Source: DASXMR01 sp036495525 (lineage in GTDB: Bacteria > Actinomycetota > Actinomycetes > Streptosporangiales > Streptosporangiaceae). Taken from it: a DNA stretch of 11,271 nt. Of the stretch, positions 10,294-11,271 are shown piece by piece (position 1 is the first letter of the stretch; each line of letters starts with the position of its first letter). The DNA lies in assembly GCA_036495525.1 (NCBI GenBank), contig DASXMR010000093.1:1-11271 (forward strand). Direction: 5' to 3'. Made by a program: the position numbers and the translations under genes. The notes beneath the pieces are model-generated. The model saw only the letters and a program-made list of their open reading frames with translations. It was not told the origin of the DNA and made no database searches.

Positions 10294-11271
10294 GTGATCG
10301 AGGCCCTTGTGGCGATCATCGTCGTTGTCGTGCTGGCCGGGATCGTGACGGCTGCCCGCTCGATCAGGGTCGTCCAGCAGTATGAAGATGGGATCATTTA
10401 CCGCTTCGGCCGGGTGCTGCCCGGCGTGCGCAGCCCTGGGCTGACGATCATCCGCCCGATCGGCGACAAGCTGCAGAAGGTCAACAAGCAGATCGTCGCC
10501 ATGGCCGTGCCCGCCCAGGACGGCATCACCCGCGACAACGTGACCGTCCGGGTCGACGCGGTCGTGTACTTCAAGGTTGTCGACCCGATCAAGGCGATGA
10601 TCAACGTCGTCAACTACCAGTACGCGATATCGCAGCGCGCCCAGACCTCGCTGCGCTCCATCATCGGCCAGTCGGAGATGGACCAGCTGCTCTCCGAGCG
10701 GGCCACGGTGAACCGCCAGCTCTGCAAGATCATCGACGAGGTGACCGAGGGCCCCTGGGGGGTCAAGGTCGAGAGCGTCGAGATCAAGGACGTCTCGCTG
10801 CCCGAGAGCATGAAGCGGTCGATGTCGCGGCAGGCCGAAGCCGAGCGGGAGCGGCGGGCGAGGATCATCACCGCTGACGGCGAGTTCCAGGCGTCCAAGC
10901 GGCTCGCCGCCGCCGCGAACGTGATGGCGCGCGACCCGGCCGCGCTGCAACTGCGGCTGCTGCAGACCGTGGTGGAGGTGGCCGCCGAGCGCAACAGCAC
11001 GCTGGTCATGCCCATCCCGGTGGAACTGCTGCGGTTCTTCGACAAGTACGCGCCTGCTGCTGCCGGTACCCCGGCGCCGGCCAGGGAGGAGGAGGCCGAG
11101 TCGATCGACGAGGTCGGAAAGAAGGCCATCGAAAAGGCCGAGCAGCAGGGGGCGGCCGAGCTCGACAACGCCGACCCGACCAAGCTGGAGATTCCCGACG
11201 TCCCGGCGATCCCCGAGCTGTCGGCGGCGGAGAAGGGCGACATCGGGACAACTCTCGGCCAGGACAGCGAG
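10294..11271 (+). CDS. Slipin/stomatin-like SPFH-domain membrane protein, partial (C-terminal end off the right edge)
   Basis: The frame is open to the right edge, giving 326 visible residues. A single N-terminal membrane segment (about 2-21) is followed by an SPFH (Band 7) domain (about 22-190): VQQYEDGIIYRFGRVLPGV, GLTIIRPIGDKLQKV and PAQDGITRDNVTVRVDAVVY are classic stomatin/slipin text. A helical stretch follows (QAEAERERRARIITADGE, 180-197), then LVMPIPVELLRFFDK (237-251), also typical. The end (about 253-326) is a charged, Glu/Asp-rich tail that looks disordered. Slipins form oligomeric membrane scaffolds and often pair with an NfeD protein; none is visible, and the following gene is outside the window. 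GTG 10294 was chosen because AAGAGG ends 8 nt before it; a GTG at 10285 is in frame but overlaps that site. It is divergent from the ATPase operon. Confidence 0.92.
   Translation, partial: MIEALVAIIVVVVLAGIVTAARSIRVVQQYEDGIIYRFGRVLPGVRSPGLTIIRPIGDKLQKVNKQIVAMAVPAQDGITRDNVTVRVDAVVYFKVVDPIKAMINVVNYQYAISQRAQTSLRSIIGQSEMDQLLSERATVNRQLCKIIDEVTEGPWGVKVESVEIKDVSLPESMKRSMSRQAEAERERRARIITADGEFQASKRLAAAANVMARDPAALQLRLLQTVVEVAAERNSTLVMPIPVELLRFFDKYAPAAAGTPAPAREEEAESIDEVGKKAIEKAEQQGAAELDNADPTKLEIPDVPAIPELSAAEKGDIGTTLGQDSE

Noticed and set aside
10171..10950. Minus-strand open frame of 259 codons
   Set aside because: Antisense to the slipin gene; composed of His/Asp/Leu-rich shadow sequence with no domain.
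1..11271. CRISPR array, insertion sequence, toxin-antitoxin or defence genes
   Set aside because: No regularly spaced repeats, transposase motifs, terminal inverted repeats or small paired genes of such families were seen on either strand.

Overview
The window is high-GC DNA whose genes start mostly with GTG and have actinobacterial features: a Wbl (WhiB-like) iron-sulfur regulator, a paired Get3/ArsA-like ATPase operon, a PonA-type class A penicillin-binding protein and weak or absent Shine-Dalgarno sites. The Wbl protein and the gene order are closest, from memory, to the Streptomyces wblA (SCO3579) locus and to the Mycobacterium Rv3679-Rv3683 (whiB4/ponA2) locus. I place it as an actinomycete, probably near Streptomycetales/Streptosporangiales. 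Species cannot be told from the sequence.

Left part (1-2831, accessory in character): a partial AraC-family activator with an N-terminal cupin domain (minus strand, running off the left edge) is divergent from a zinc-independent MDR-type NADP-dependent oxidoreductase (plus). Next comes a convergent two-domain VOC/glyoxalase-like protein of the CFP30B type (minus). From 2832 to 3095 there is no convincing gene, only an inverted repeat and the terminator of the next gene.

Central conserved part (3096-9998): tRNA-Pro(CGG) with encoded CCA and a terminator hairpin follows a membrane-anchored calcineurin-like phosphoesterase on the minus strand. A divergent GatB/YqeY-domain protein (plus) meets a class A penicillin-binding protein (minus) at a shared hairpin. 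The penicillin-binding protein is divergent from the Wbl regulator (plus). Their 328-bp intergenic region holds three separate palindromes and likely promoters. The Wbl gene converges on a two-gene ATPase operon (minus) whose genes overlap by one base (TGATG).

Right part (9999-11271): a GGCC/CCGG-rich intergenic region with short direct repeats separates the ATPase operon from a divergent slipin/stomatin-like SPFH membrane protein that runs off the right edge.

Taken together, the conserved block joins cell-wall synthesis (penicillin-binding protein), a redox-sensing regulator (Wbl), cytoplasmic ATPases related to membrane-protein targeting or anion-pump factors, and membrane scaffolding (SPFH). 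Synteny suggests a cell-envelope/redox neighbourhood, but how the products cooperate is inference. I see no mobile element, CRISPR array or defence system, and no clearly new multi-gene system. The most notable points are the asymmetric ATPase pair (one subunit lacks the signature lysine), a 17-bp palindrome across the expected -35 of the apparently leaderless penicillin-binding protein gene, and two palindromes in front of the Wbl gene.
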